Shown: positions 1 to 8,602, counted from the first letter of the stretch. The stretch is DNA of 64,000 nucleotides from Marinovum algicola (GCF_900109145.1 NZ_FNYY01000002.1:248001-312000), one strand, 5' to 3'. The notes: generated by a model not told the origin, from the letters alone. Numbers and translations: made by a program.

Positions 1-2
1 AC

Positions 3-419
3 TCGGGCGCCGAGCTGATGAGCCTGCTGGCAGAAGAGGAAATCCATGTCACCGAAGGCTGGTCGGGCCGGATCTTTGCCTTGCAGGAACAGGGCCATGA
101 CATCGGCTACATGGATCCGCCCAATGGCTTTGGCTGGCAGGAATGCATGTTCGTCATCAAGGGGTCGCCGATGGAGGCCTGCGAGGAGCTGCTGAACTTC
201 ATGCTGGCACCGGAGACCGCGATCGCCGTGGCCGAGGGCCAGAACTACCCGCCGGCGCTCGACCCGCAACAGATCGACCTCGGAGCCAAGATACCGACCC
301 TGCCGGCCTTCGATCCCTCGGGCACGCTCGACGGGCTGACCTTTGCCGATCCGGCCTATTGGAACGGCCGCGAGGCCGATTGGTCGAAAACCTTCGGCCG
401 CGTGCAGAAGGGCTACTGA
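3..419 (+). CDS. Polyamine-type ABC transporter substrate-binding protein (5' truncated)
   Basis: This is the C-terminal part (about 139 residues) of a periplasmic binding protein; the reading frame is open to the left edge, so the start and any signal peptide lie outside the window. The visible end contains a PotD/PotF-like stretch ending in a loop-rich tail (FADPAYWNGREADW, then GRVQKGY), typical of spermidine/putrescine-type binding proteins. It should deliver a cationic amine or similar solute to membrane permeases. The permease genes are not in the window and presumably lie upstream. The ATPase gene follows after a strong hairpin. Family assignment comes from the C-terminal pattern plus the neighbouring PotA-like ATPase; the ligand is unknown. 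Confidence 0.75.
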   Translation, partial: SGAELMSLLAEEEIHVTEGWSGRIFALQEQGHDIGYMDPPNGFGWQECMFVIKGSPMEACEELLNFMLAPETAIAVAEGQNYPPALDPQQIDLGAKIPTLPAFDPSGTLDGLTFADPAYWNGREADWSKTFGRVQKGY

Positions 420-427
420 CACCTCCG

Positions 428-450
428 CCCCCTCCGGTTGCCGGAGGGGG
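428..450 (+). terminator. GC-rich hairpin between binding protein and ATPase genes
   Basis: A perfect 10-bp stem (428-437 with 441-450) closes a 3-base TTG loop, nine bases after the binding-protein stop codon. There is no T-run, so it is more likely a partial terminator or an mRNA-stabilising hairpin that keeps binding-protein expression above that of the ATPase than a full terminator. Confidence 0.6.
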
Positions 451-471
451 CCCTGACCGGAGACATTCCCC

Positions 472-1548
472 GTGAGTTCCGTCGTCCTCGACAATATCGT
501 CAAGCGGTTCGGCAGCTTTACCGCCGTACACCCCACCAGCCTCGAGATCCCCGAAGGCACCTTCCTGACGCTTCTGGGCCCGTCGGGCTGTGGCAAGACC
601 ACCAATCTGCGGATGATCGCCGGATTGCTCGATCCGACCGAAGGCGAGATCCTGATTGGCGGGCGGCGGGTGAATGACGTGCCGATCCACAAGCGCAACC
701 TCGGGATCGTGTTCCAGAACTATGCGCTCTTTCCGCACAAGAGCGTGGCCGACAACGTCGCCTTTGGCCTGAAATACCGCGATGTGCCGAAATCCGAGAT
801 CGCCGGCCGGGTGCAGGCGGCGCTCGATCTGGTGCAGCTGCCGGATGTCGGCGGGCGCTATCCGCGCGAACTTTCCGGCGGCCAGCAGCAGCGCATTGCC
901 CTGGCCCGCGCCATCGTCATCGAACCCGATGTGCTGTTGCTCGACGAGCCGCTCTCGGCGCTTGATGCCAACCTGCGCGAGGACATGCGCGTCGAGCTCA
1001 AGCGCATCCAGGACAAGATCGGCGTGACCACGGTGTTTGTCACCCATGACCAGTCCGAGGCTCTGGCGATGTCCGACCGGATCGTCGTGATGAGCGCCGG
1101 ACGGGTCGAACAGGTCGGCACCCCGGAAGAGGTCTACAACCGCCCGGCCAGCGAGTTCGTCGCCAATTTCCTCGGCGCCTCCAACATCCTCGAAAGCCGT
1201 TGCACCGACACCGGGCGCGATGCCGTGCAGCTCGACGTGCCGGTCTTTGGCGCCGTGCCGGTGCCGGTCGACAAGGCCCCCGAGGTGCGCCCCGGCCCGG
1301 CCAAGCTGGTGCTGCGCGCAGAAAAGCTTCTGTTGCTGGCCGAGGATGCCGAGGCGCCAGGCATGGTGACCGCCCCGGCCGTGGTGGAAACCGTGGATTA
1401 CCAGGGCCAGACCGTGCGCTATTTCATCCGCGCCGGCGACCGGCAGTTGCAGGCGATCAACATGATCGACGGCCACCCCTTTGCCAAAGGCACCCAGGTC
1501 ACCGCCGCCTTCCGCCCGAGGGACTGCGCCGGGCTGCCGGGGGCATGA
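472..1548 (+). CDS. ABC transporter ATP-binding protein, PotA-like
   Basis: This cytoplasmic ATPase (358 residues, GTG start) powers the amine importer whose binding protein is just upstream. Walker A (GPSGCGKT) is at about residues 36-43, the signature LSGGQ at 134-138 and Walker B LLLDE at 155-159, followed by the D-loop and a switch histidine in FVTHDQSEA. A C-terminal TOBE-type regulatory domain of about 110 residues follows, as in the PotA/CUT1-MOI family. The FQNYALFPH motif after the Q-loop is typical of spermidine/putrescine and ferric/sulfate-type ATPases. The stop codon lies 1 base before the aminotransferase start, which suggests co-translation with the catabolic genes. Confidence 0.9.
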   Translation: MSSVVLDNIVKRFGSFTAVHPTSLEIPEGTFLTLLGPSGCGKTTNLRMIAGLLDPTEGEILIGGRRVNDVPIHKRNLGIVFQNYALFPHKSVADNVAFGLKYRDVPKSEIAGRVQAALDLVQLPDVGGRYPRELSGGQQQRIALARAIVIEPDVLLLDEPLSALDANLREDMRVELKRIQDKIGVTTVFVTHDQSEALAMSDRIVVMSAGRVEQVGTPEEVYNRPASEFVANFLGASNILESRCTDTGRDAVQLDVPVFGAVPVPVDKAPEVRPGPAKLVLRAEKLLLLAEDAEAPGMVTAPAVVETVDYQGQTVRYFIRAGDRQLQAINMIDGHPFAKGTQVTAAFRPRDCAGLPGA

Positions 1549-1549
1549 C

Positions 1550-2887
1550 ATGAGCAATCTCTTCTACCAGGGCCGCGGCCGCAAGCCGGTGCTGGACCAG
1601 GCGCGCGGCGTCTATATGTGGGACAAGAACGGCCGCCGCTACCTTGATGGCTCTTCCGGTGCCATGGTCTGCAACATCGGCCATTCCAACGAGAACGTGC
1701 TGGCCGCGATGCGGCGGCAGATGGAGAAATCGACCTTCGGCTACCGCCTGCATTTCGAAACCGAAGCCTCCGAGACACTGGCCCGCCGGCTGGCCGGCAA
1801 GATGCCCGAGGGGCTGGACCGGGTGTTCTTTGTCTCGGGCGGCTCCGAGGCGGTGGAAAGCGCGCTGAAACTGGCGCGGCAACATGCGCTTGCCCGGGGC
1901 GCGCCGCGGCGCTGGAAGGTGATCTCGCGCCGCCCCTCCTATCACGGCTGTACCCTGGGCGCGCTGGCGGTCACCGGCTATGCGCCGCTGACCGAGCCCT
2001 TCGCGCCGATGATGCAACAAATGCCGATGATCCCGGCGCCGCGCGCCTATCTCGAGGGGTTCGACCCGACCGCCCGCGAGACCGGACAGCATTATGCCGA
2101 CATGCTCGAGGCCCGGATCGAGGCCGAGGGGCCGGAAAGCGTGCTGGGCTTCATCCTCGAACCGATCGGCGGCGCCTCGACCGGGGCGCTGGTGCCGCCG
2201 CCGGGCTATCTCGAGCGGGTACGGGCGATCTGCGACCGCTTCGGGGTGCTGCTGATCGCCGACGAGGTGATGACCGGCGCCGGGCGCACCGGCGCCTTTC
2301 TCGGCGGCGATCACTGGGGCCTGCGGCCGGATATCTTGGTCATGTCCAAGGGGCTGGGCTCGGGCTATGCGCCGCTCGGGGCGATGGTGGCCGATCGGCG
2401 TCTGGTCGAGCCGGTGCTGGATGCCGGCGGCTTTGCCCATGGCTTCACCTATGCCGGCAATCCGCTGGCCTGCGCCGCCGGGCTGGCGGTGATGGAGGAG
2501 ATCGACCGGCAGGACCTCTGCGCCAATGCCGCCGCCATGGGCGAAATCCTGTTGGCGCGGCTTGGCGGGCTGATGCAGCGCCACGAGATCATCGGCGACG
2601 TGCGCGGCAAGGGCCTGCTCACCGCCTTCGAATTCATGTCGGACCGCGCCACCAAGGCCCCCCTGCCGAAACATCTGAACGCCCATCAACGCTTTGTCGA
2701 CATCGCCTACGACCGCGGGCTGATCGTCTATTCGCGCCGCACCCGTGACGGGCTCGAGGGCGATCACGTGCTTGTCTGCCCGCCGCTGATCCTGAACGGC
2801 GGCCATATCGATGAGCTGATCGACGGTCTGGATGGGGCGCTGGCCCAGCTCACGCAAGAGATCGCCCCGGCGATGGAGGCGCAGTGA
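1550..2887 (+). CDS. Class III PLP-dependent aminotransferase
   Basis: This 445-residue enzyme belongs to the omega-amino acid/polyamine aminotransferase group of fold-type I. Lys267 in VMSKGLGSGYAPLG is the expected PLP lysine, and Asp238 in IADEVMTGAGRTG pairs with the pyridine nitrogen. The ATG at 1550 gives the natural N-terminus (MSNLFYQGRG) and sits directly behind the ATPase stop; an in-frame upstream ATG at 1481 lies inside the ATPase gene and is rejected. Between an amine ABC importer and a BKACE gene, it most likely transaminates the imported amine or a derived omega- or beta-amino acid. The exact amino donor cannot be read from sequence. Confidence 0.9.
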   Translation: MSNLFYQGRGRKPVLDQARGVYMWDKNGRRYLDGSSGAMVCNIGHSNENVLAAMRRQMEKSTFGYRLHFETEASETLARRLAGKMPEGLDRVFFVSGGSEAVESALKLARQHALARGAPRRWKVISRRPSYHGCTLGALAVTGYAPLTEPFAPMMQQMPMIPAPRAYLEGFDPTARETGQHYADMLEARIEAEGPESVLGFILEPIGGASTGALVPPPGYLERVRAICDRFGVLLIADEVMTGAGRTGAFLGGDHWGLRPDILVMSKGLGSGYAPLGAMVADRRLVEPVLDAGGFAHGFTYAGNPLACAAGLAVMEEIDRQDLCANAAAMGEILLARLGGLMQRHEIIGDVRGKGLLTAFEFMSDRATKAPLPKHLNAHQRFVDIAYDRGLIVYSRRTRDGLEGDHVLVCPPLILNGGHIDELIDGLDGALAQLTQEIAPAMEAQ

Positions 2888-2888
2888 G

Positions 2889-3815
2889 ATGTCCAGGATC
2901 CTCATCACCTGCGCCATCACCGGATCGATCCACACGCCGTCGATGTCGCCACATCTGCCGGTGACGGCAGAAGAGATCGCCCGCCAGTCGATCGCGGCCG
3001 CCGAGGCCGGCGCGGCGATCCTGCACCTGCACGCCCGCGATCCCGAAACCGGCCGCCCCTCGTCCGATCCGGCGCATTTCATGGCTTTCCTGCCGCGGAT
3101 CAAACAGGCCAGCGGCGCGGTGCTCAACATCACCACCGGCGGCAGCGCCACGATGACACTGGACGAACGGCTGGCGGCGCCGATCCGGGCCGAGCCCGAA
3201 ATGTGCAGCCTCAACATGGGATCGATGAACTTTGCCCTCTACCCGGCGGCGGAGCGCGTCACGGAGTGGCAACACGACTGGGAAAAACCGTTCCTCGAAA
3301 CCTCTGACGATCTGGTGTTCAAGAACACCCCGCGCGACATCGCCGGCATCCTGCGCCAATTGGGCCAGGAGCGCGGCGCGCGGTTCGAATTCGAATGCTA
3401 CGACGTCGGCCATCTCTACATGCTGCGGCATTTCGCCGATCGCGGGCTTGTGGCGCCACCGTTCTTCATCCAGTTCGTCTTTGGCGTCCTCGGCGGCATC
3501 GGCCCCGACCCCGAGAACCTGACCCACATGAAGACCATCGCCGACAAGCTGTTCGGCGACGGTTACATGTTCTCGGTGCTGGCCGCCGGGCGGCACCAGC
3601 TGCCGATGGCGACCATGGCCGCCGCCATGGGCGGGCATGTGCGCGTCGGGCTGGAAGACAACCTGATGATCGCGCGCGGGCAATTGGCGCCCGGCAATGC
3701 GGCACAGGTCGACAAGATCCGCCGGATCGTCGAAGCGCTGGGCCGCGAGGTGGCCAGCCCCGGTGACGCCCGGCAGATGCTGGGCCTCAAGGGCGCTGAC
3801 AGGACGGCGATTTGA
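2889..3815 (+). CDS. Beta-keto acid cleavage enzyme (BKACE, DUF849 family)
   Basis: This 308-residue TIM-barrel enzyme is of the family founded by 3-keto-5-aminohexanoate cleavage enzyme, which condenses a beta-keto acid with acetyl-CoA to give acetoacetate and a new acyl- or amine-CoA product. The zinc-binding pair His46 and His48 lies in LHLHARDP, and a conserved acidic residue is in VGLEDNL near residue 257. The ATG at 2889 is one base after the aminotransferase stop. Transamination followed by BKACE cleavage makes biochemical sense when the aminotransferase generates a beta-keto acid. BKACE substrate groups cannot be assigned without modelling the pocket. Confidence 0.88.
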   Translation: MSRILITCAITGSIHTPSMSPHLPVTAEEIARQSIAAAEAGAAILHLHARDPETGRPSSDPAHFMAFLPRIKQASGAVLNITTGGSATMTLDERLAAPIRAEPEMCSLNMGSMNFALYPAAERVTEWQHDWEKPFLETSDDLVFKNTPRDIAGILRQLGQERGARFEFECYDVGHLYMLRHFADRGLVAPPFFIQFVFGVLGGIGPDPENLTHMKTIADKLFGDGYMFSVLAAGRHQLPMATMAAAMGGHVRVGLEDNLMIARGQLAPGNAAQVDKIRRIVEALGREVASPGDARQMLGLKGADRTAI

Positions 3816-3907
3816 TGGCAGTGACACCAAAACCGGCCAGAGACGCCGCCCCGCATGAAGCGACCCCGCAAGAGGCCGCCCCAAAGGCCAAGGAGCAGAT
3901 ACGATGA
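3815..3907 (+). CDS. Possible 30-residue leader/coupling peptide
   Basis: This short reading frame starts with an ATG that shares one base with the BKACE stop (TGATG) and ends in a TGA overlapping the next start (ATGA at 3904-3907). It would encode MAVTPKPARDAAPHEATPQE followed by ten more residues rich in Ala, Pro, Lys and Glu. A weak AGGA lies 10 bases upstream. It is in a different frame from both neighbours, so it is not an extension. It may be a translational-coupling device or simply an open spacer. There is no homology I can name. Confidence 0.35.
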   Translation: MAVTPKPARDAAPHEATPQEAAPKAKEQIR

Positions 3908-4929
3908 AGGCCATCTTCGACCCCCGCCAATGGCACCACGACCCCAAGCATTTCATGGCCAATGGAGCGATCCGGCCCAACCCGGAACAGCCCCGCCGGA
4001 TCGAGGTGCTGAAATCCGCCGCCGAAGAGGCCGGTTGTGACTTTCAGGCGCCTGCCGATGCCGGTCTCGGCCCGATTGCGGCGGTGCATACGCCGGAATA
4101 TCTGACCTTTCTGGAAACCATCCACACCCGCTGGCGCCGGATCGAAGGTGCCGGCGAAGAGGTGATCCCCAACATCCACCCGGCCAACCGGCGCGACAGC
4201 TATCCGAAATCCGCCGTCGGTCAGGCCGGGTATCACCAGGCCGACACCGCTTGCCCGATCTCGCAAGGCACATGGGACGCGGCCTATTGGTCGGCCCAGA
4301 GCGCCGTCACCGGCGCCGATCTGCTGCGCGCGGGCGCGCAGGCCGCCTATGCGCTGTCGCGTCCGCCGGGCCATCACGCCTTTGCCGATCTTGCCGGCGG
4401 GTTCTGCTTTCTCAACAATTCAGGCATTGCCGCCGAACGACTGCGCGCCGCCGGGCTGCGCCCGGCGATCCTCGATGTCGACGTGCATCACGGCAATGGC
4501 ACGCAGGGCATGTTCTACGAGCGCGACGACGTGCTCACGGTATCGATCCACGCCGATCCGGCGCGGTTCTACCCGTTTTTCTGGGGCCATGCCCAGGAGC
4601 GCGGCGCCGGTCGGGGCCTTGGCTGCAACCTCAACCTGCCACTGCCGCGCGGCACCAACGACGACGGCTTTCTCGAGGCGCTGACCACCGCATTGCAACG
4701 GGTGCGCAACTTCGGCACCGAGGCGCTGGTTGTGGCGCTTGGCCTCGACGCCTCGATCGACGATCCGTTCCAGGGGCTGGCGGTGACCCAGGACGGCTTT
4801 GCCAGGATCGGCGCGGCAATCGCCGCCACCGGCTTGCCGGTGCTCTTCGTGCAGGAGGGCGGCTATCTGTCCGACACGCTCGGGGCCAATCTGACGCGAA
4901 CCCTGACCGGGTTTCAGGAGGCATCGTGA
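3904..4929 (+). CDS. Histone deacetylase-family acetylpolyamine amidohydrolase
   Basis: This 341-residue zinc deacetylase has the length of bacterial acetylpolyamine amidohydrolases (AphA/HDAC10-like). The catalytic histidine pair is His157-His158 in PPGHHAF, zinc ligands are Asp193 and His195 in DVDVHHGNG plus Asp282 in LGLDASIDDP, and the transition-state tyrosine is Tyr321 in EGGYLSD. AGGAG eight bases upstream supports the ATG. It is expected to remove acetyl groups from acetylated polyamines or related N-acetyl compounds in the cytoplasm, freeing the amine for the aminotransferase or oxidase next door. Its C-terminus overlaps the next gene by four bases (GTGA). Confidence 0.88.
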   Translation: MKAIFDPRQWHHDPKHFMANGAIRPNPEQPRRIEVLKSAAEEAGCDFQAPADAGLGPIAAVHTPEYLTFLETIHTRWRRIEGAGEEVIPNIHPANRRDSYPKSAVGQAGYHQADTACPISQGTWDAAYWSAQSAVTGADLLRAGAQAAYALSRPPGHHAFADLAGGFCFLNNSGIAAERLRAAGLRPAILDVDVHHGNGTQGMFYERDDVLTVSIHADPARFYPFFWGHAQERGAGRGLGCNLNLPLPRGTNDDGFLEALTTALQRVRNFGTEALVVALGLDASIDDPFQGLAVTQDGFARIGAAIAATGLPVLFVQEGGYLSDTLGANLTRTLTGFQEAS

Positions 4930-6026
4930 CCCGGGCGGATGTTCTCATCATCGGCGGTGGCATCGCCGGAATTGGCGCCGGTGCCGAGCTTGCCGCCGAT
5001 CGCTCGGTCTGCGTGCTCGAGGCCGAGCGGCAGATCGGCTATCACGCCACCGGCCGCTCGGCGGCGATCTTCATCCGCAACTACGGCAATGCCACCCTGC
5101 GCGCGCTCAATGCCGCCGCCGCCGGGTTTCTCGAAGCGCCCGAGGGGGTCTCGGAGCGCAGCCTGCTGTCGCCGCGCGGCGAGATGATGGTGGCGACCGA
5201 AGACGAACTGGACGCGCTCGAGGCCTATTGCAGCGGCGCCGAGGGGTTGGAGCGGCTGAGCCCCGCGCAGGCGGTCGAGCTGGTACCGATCCTGCGCCCC
5301 GAGATCATCGCCGGCGCCGCCATCGAGCGCGACGCCCAGGATATCGATGTCGACCGCATGCTGTCGGGCTATGCCCGGCTGCTGAAACAGCGCGGCAGCC
5401 GGGTCGAAACCGATGCCCCGGTCACGGCAATCCGCCGCGACGCCGGACTCTGGCAGGTGACCGCCGGCGGCCGGAGCTATCAGGCGCCGCTGCTGGTCAA
5501 TGCCGCCGGCGCCTGGTCGGCGGCGGTTGCCCGGATGGCCGGCGCCACGCCGATCCCGCTGCACCCGTTGCGCCGCTCGGCCGCGATCCTGCCGGCGCCC
5601 GAGGGGTATGACCTGCGCGCCTGGCCGCTGTTCGTCTCGGCCTCCGAACGCTGGTATGCCAAGCCCGAGGCCGGCAAGCTGATGGTCAGCCCGGCCGACG
5701 AAGACCCGGTCGAGCCGCATGACGCCTGGGCCGATGACATGGTGCTGGCCGAAGGGCTGTACCGGTTCGAACAGGCGGTCAGCATTTCGGTCACCCGGGT
5801 CGAACACAGCTGGGCCGGGCTGCGCAGCTTTGCGCCCGATCGCACGCCGGTGGTTGGCCATGACCCCGAGTGCGAGGGGTTTTTCTGGCTGGCCGGCCAG
5901 GGCGGCTATGGCGTGCAGACCGCGCCGGCGCTGTCGCGGCTGACCGCCGATCTGGTCGCAGGCACCGCGCCGCAACTGGCCGATGCCGTGATCGCCGCGC
6001 TGGCGCCGGGCCGTTTCGCGGCCTGA
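4926..6026 (+). CDS. FAD-dependent amine/D-amino-acid oxidoreductase (DadA/DAO family)
   Basis: The protein starts VTRADVLIIGGGIAGIGAG, so the Rossmann GxGxxG dinucleotide motif sits at residues 10-15, as usual for DAO-family flavoenzymes (366 residues). A C-terminal GQGGYGVQTAPALS segment is the second FAD-contacting motif. The GTG start overlaps the preceding stop (GTGA); the open frame extending back to 4251 runs through the deacetylase gene and is a shadow. The likely role is oxidation of a secondary amine or N-substituted amino acid formed in this amine pathway, similar in type to gamma-glutamylputrescine oxidase. The substrate is not determined. Confidence 0.85.
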   Translation: MTRADVLIIGGGIAGIGAGAELAADRSVCVLEAERQIGYHATGRSAAIFIRNYGNATLRALNAAAAGFLEAPEGVSERSLLSPRGEMMVATEDELDALEAYCSGAEGLERLSPAQAVELVPILRPEIIAGAAIERDAQDIDVDRMLSGYARLLKQRGSRVETDAPVTAIRRDAGLWQVTAGGRSYQAPLLVNAAGAWSAAVARMAGATPIPLHPLRRSAAILPAPEGYDLRAWPLFVSASERWYAKPEAGKLMVSPADEDPVEPHDAWADDMVLAEGLYRFEQAVSISVTRVEHSWAGLRSFAPDRTPVVGHDPECEGFFWLAGQGGYGVQTAPALSRLTADLVAGTAPQLADAVIAALAPGRFAA

Positions 6027-6122
6027 GCAGCAGAGGCCCGTCCGGCACGGCTCCGACTTTTGGCGCATCGCCTTTTGCGGCGATCCGGCGTAGCATGTCG
6101 CCAGCCAAACCGAACGGAAGAC

Positions 6123-7883
6123 ATGATCGCACGCCATCACGTCGAGGAAATCGAGCGAGTTCTCGAAGGCGGCGCCACCGGGCGCGACAGCCAGGTCGCG
6201 GACTCGTGGAAACGCTGCGTCGAAGTCCATGGCCTCGATCCGGCCCGTGCCGATCCGGCGCATATCGTCACCGAAACCGAGCTGCGCGAGCATCGCATGC
6301 AGGCCGAGCGGATGATCGCCTCGGCCCGTTCCGGCCTGCAAAGCCTGTTCCGACAGGTGGCGCGGCAGAATTACACCGTGCTGCTGACCGACGCCAAAGG
6401 CGTTTGCGTCGATTTCTTTGGCGATCCCGATTTCGAGGATGATCTGCGCGGCGCCGGCTTGTTCATGGGGGCGAACTGGTCCGAGGATCTGGCCGGCACC
6501 AGCGCCGCCGGCGCCTGCATCGTGACCGGCGAGCCGGTGACGATCCATCAGGACGACCATTTCGGAAATGCCCATACCGCACTCTCCTGCACTGCCGCGC
6601 CGGTCTATGACAGCCTCGGGCAACTGGCTGCGGTGCTCGACATCTCGCTGTTGCAATCGCCGTCGCCGAAATCGAGCCAGAACCTGGCGATGAGCCTGGT
6701 GACCTCCTCGGCGCGGCGGGTCGAGATGGCGAACCTGATGGCGCAGAGCCGCCGCGAATGGGTGCTGCGCTTTTCCGCCAGCCCCGAGTTTCTCGATGTC
6801 GATCCCGAGGCGGCGGTGACGCTGGACGGAGCGGGGCGGATCATCGGCTTTACCCGGGGCGCCGAGAAAATGTTCCGGGGCGATGGCGGCTCGCTGCTCG
6901 GCCAGCGGCTCGAGACCCTGCTGGACCTCTCGGTCGACGACCTGCCCGATCTGATGCGCGACCGGCCGACCGAGGATCGTGTGGTCAACCTGCGCGACGG
7001 CGGCGCGCTGTTCGGCCACGCCATCGCGCCGCAGGCCCCCAGAACCGCAGGCGCTCTGACCCGCCGGCTGCGCCAGAGCGGCGGCCCGCTGGATGCGCTG
7101 GCCGGCGCCGATCCCGGCATGCAGCGCCTGCTGGCCAAGGCCGAACGGCTGGCGCCGACCGAGGTGCCGCTGCTGCTCTGTGGCGAAACCGGCAGCGGCA
7201 AGATGCGGCTGGCGCGGGCGGTCCATGTGGCCGGCGGCGCCCGGCGCAGCCTGATCGCGGTGGATTGCGCGGCGTTGACCCCGGAGAGCCTGCCCGACGC
7301 GCTGGGGCCCGCCGGTCCCTGCCGCGCCACGCTTCTGCTGCGGCGGGTCGAGGAACTGCCGCCAGCGGTGCAGCCGCTGCTGACCTCCCTGCTCGACGAA
7401 CGCCCCGGGTTGCGGCCGGTGGCGACCTGCTGCACCGATCTGGCGCTGGCGATGCAGCAGGGGCGGTTCCACACGCCGCTGTTCTATCGCCTCACCGGCG
7501 CGACGCTGGCCCTGCCGCCGCTGCGCAAGCGGCAGGATCTGGGCTGGCTGCTCGACCGGCTGCTGCGGCGCCGGACCCAGGGCGAAAAACGCCTGTCACC
7601 GACCGCGCGGGCCGATCTGACCGGGCGGGTCTGGCCCGGCAACCTGCACGAGCTTGGCCGGCTGCTCGATGTCGCCGTGGCGCTCTGCGATGGCGAGGTG
7701 ATCGACCTGCCCGATCTGCCGCCGCCGGCCGAGCAAGCCGTGGCGCCGGTCGCCGAGGAGAGCCTGGAATCAGTGCTGGAGGCCTGCGGCTGGAACATGT
7801 CCCGGGCGGCCCGCCGGCTGGGGGTGAACCGCTCGACCGTGCTGCGCCGCATGCGCCGGGCCGGCCTGACACCACCGGCCTGA
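6123..7883 (+). CDS. AcoR/Fis-type regulator with degenerate AAA domain
   Basis: This 586-residue regulator has an N-terminal GAF-like sensor (about 1-200), a PAS-like segment (about 220-300), a remnant AAA+ domain (about 330-530) and a C-terminal Fis helix-turn-helix (NMSRAARRLGVNRSTVLRRM). Walker A is recognisable as GETGSGKM near residue 354. The region that should carry the sigma-54-contacting GAFTGA loop is missing, and the usual Walker B (GGTLFLDE) is replaced by ATLLLRRVEELP. It is therefore unlikely to act as a normal sigma-54 activator. ATG 6123 is chosen because translation from 6060 adds unrelated residues. It probably controls the amine cluster just upstream. Confidence 0.85.
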   Translation: MIARHHVEEIERVLEGGATGRDSQVADSWKRCVEVHGLDPARADPAHIVTETELREHRMQAERMIASARSGLQSLFRQVARQNYTVLLTDAKGVCVDFFGDPDFEDDLRGAGLFMGANWSEDLAGTSAAGACIVTGEPVTIHQDDHFGNAHTALSCTAAPVYDSLGQLAAVLDISLLQSPSPKSSQNLAMSLVTSSARRVEMANLMAQSRREWVLRFSASPEFLDVDPEAAVTLDGAGRIIGFTRGAEKMFRGDGGSLLGQRLETLLDLSVDDLPDLMRDRPTEDRVVNLRDGGALFGHAIAPQAPRTAGALTRRLRQSGGPLDALAGADPGMQRLLAKAERLAPTEVPLLLCGETGSGKMRLARAVHVAGGARRSLIAVDCAALTPESLPDALGPAGPCRATLLLRRVEELPPAVQPLLTSLLDERPGLRPVATCCTDLALAMQQGRFHTPLFYRLTGATLALPPLRKRQDLGWLLDRLLRRRTQGEKRLSPTARADLTGRVWPGNLHELGRLLDVAVALCDGEVIDLPDLPPPAEQAVAPVAEESLESVLEACGWNMSRAARRLGVNRSTVLRRMRRAGLTPPA

Positions 7884-7903
7884 GCCGCCCGGGGCCGCGC
7901 CGC

Positions 7904-8602
7904 TCACTCGCCGGCGGCCGCCTGCACTTCGCTGCGGGCGGCTTCGATATTGCCGATGGCATTGCGCAGATGGTCGATCAGCGCCGCGGAGGCCGCCGCG
8001 GCATCCCGCCGTTGCAGGGCATCGACGATGCCCTGGTGCTTGGCCATCTGCTGCTTGCGGTTGGCCCGCCGCTGGGACGAGACATATCGCGCCCGCCACA
8101 GCCGGGTGTTGTATTGATTGTGGGTTTCGATCAGCGGCGGATTATGCGCTGCCCGTACGATCGCACGGTGAAAATCCATATCCAGCCGGAACCGTTGAAG
8201 CCCGTCCTCGCCTTCGGCCATGTCGACCATCTGCCGATGCAGGGCCGCGATCTGCGCCAGTTCGGCTTCGGTGGCCTGGGCGCAGGCCTGCTCCCCCGCC
8301 AGCCCTTCGAGCGCGCCCTGGATCATCAGCCAATGCGACAGCGTCTCCATCGAGGGATCGGCCACCCTGAGACGGCCGTCGATGTAATCCACCAGCCCCT
8401 CGACCTCGAGCAGCCGGATGGCATCGCGCACCGGCGTGCGGCTGATCCCGAGCAGGGCCGAAAGCTCCCTCTCGTTCAGCGACAGGCCCGCCGGCAGCCG
8501 TTCGAGCAGGATCAGCTCGCGCAGCTTGTCGGCCGATTGCTCGGCCAGGCTCTTGGGCCGCTCGGCGGCCAGATTGTCGCCTATCAGGTCTTTCAAGGAC
8601 AT
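7904..8602 (-). CDS. GntR-family (FadR/FCD) transcriptional regulator
   Basis: This 232-residue repressor-type protein has an N-terminal winged helix (LNERELSALLGISRTPVRDAIRLLEVEGLV) and a C-terminal all-helical FCD ligand domain with the metal-site pattern MDFHRAIV, KHQGIVDAL and DHLRNAI. The chosen ATG at 8602 (MSLKDLIGDN) has AGGAGG about 11 bases upstream; an ATG at 8611 is possible, and longer starts give an atypical N-terminus. It is divergent from the tctCBA genes, and two GTATAC palindromes lie on their promoter, so it most likely represses that transporter/sulfatase operon until a carboxylate-type inducer binds. Confidence 0.9.
   Translation of the reverse strand: MSLKDLIGDNLAAERPKSLAEQSADKLRELILLERLPAGLSLNERELSALLGISRTPVRDAIRLLEVEGLVDYIDGRLRVADPSMETLSHWLMIQGALEGLAGEQACAQATEAELAQIAALHRQMVDMAEGEDGLQRFRLDMDFHRAIVRAAHNPPLIETHNQYNTRLWRARYVSSQRRANRKQQMAKHQGIVDALQRRDAAAASAALIDHLRNAIGNIEAARSEVQAAAGE

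Noticed and set aside
6027-6122. Possible sigma-54 promoter upstream of the AcoR-like gene
   Set aside because: GGCAC is present but no GC-type -12 element at the right spacing was found, and the regulator itself lacks a GAFTGA loop.
4914-7472. 852-codon minus-strand open frame across the oxidase and regulator genes
   Set aside because: Antisense shadow caused by codon bias; composition is arginine/glutamine/histidine-rich low-complexity, unlike real proteins.
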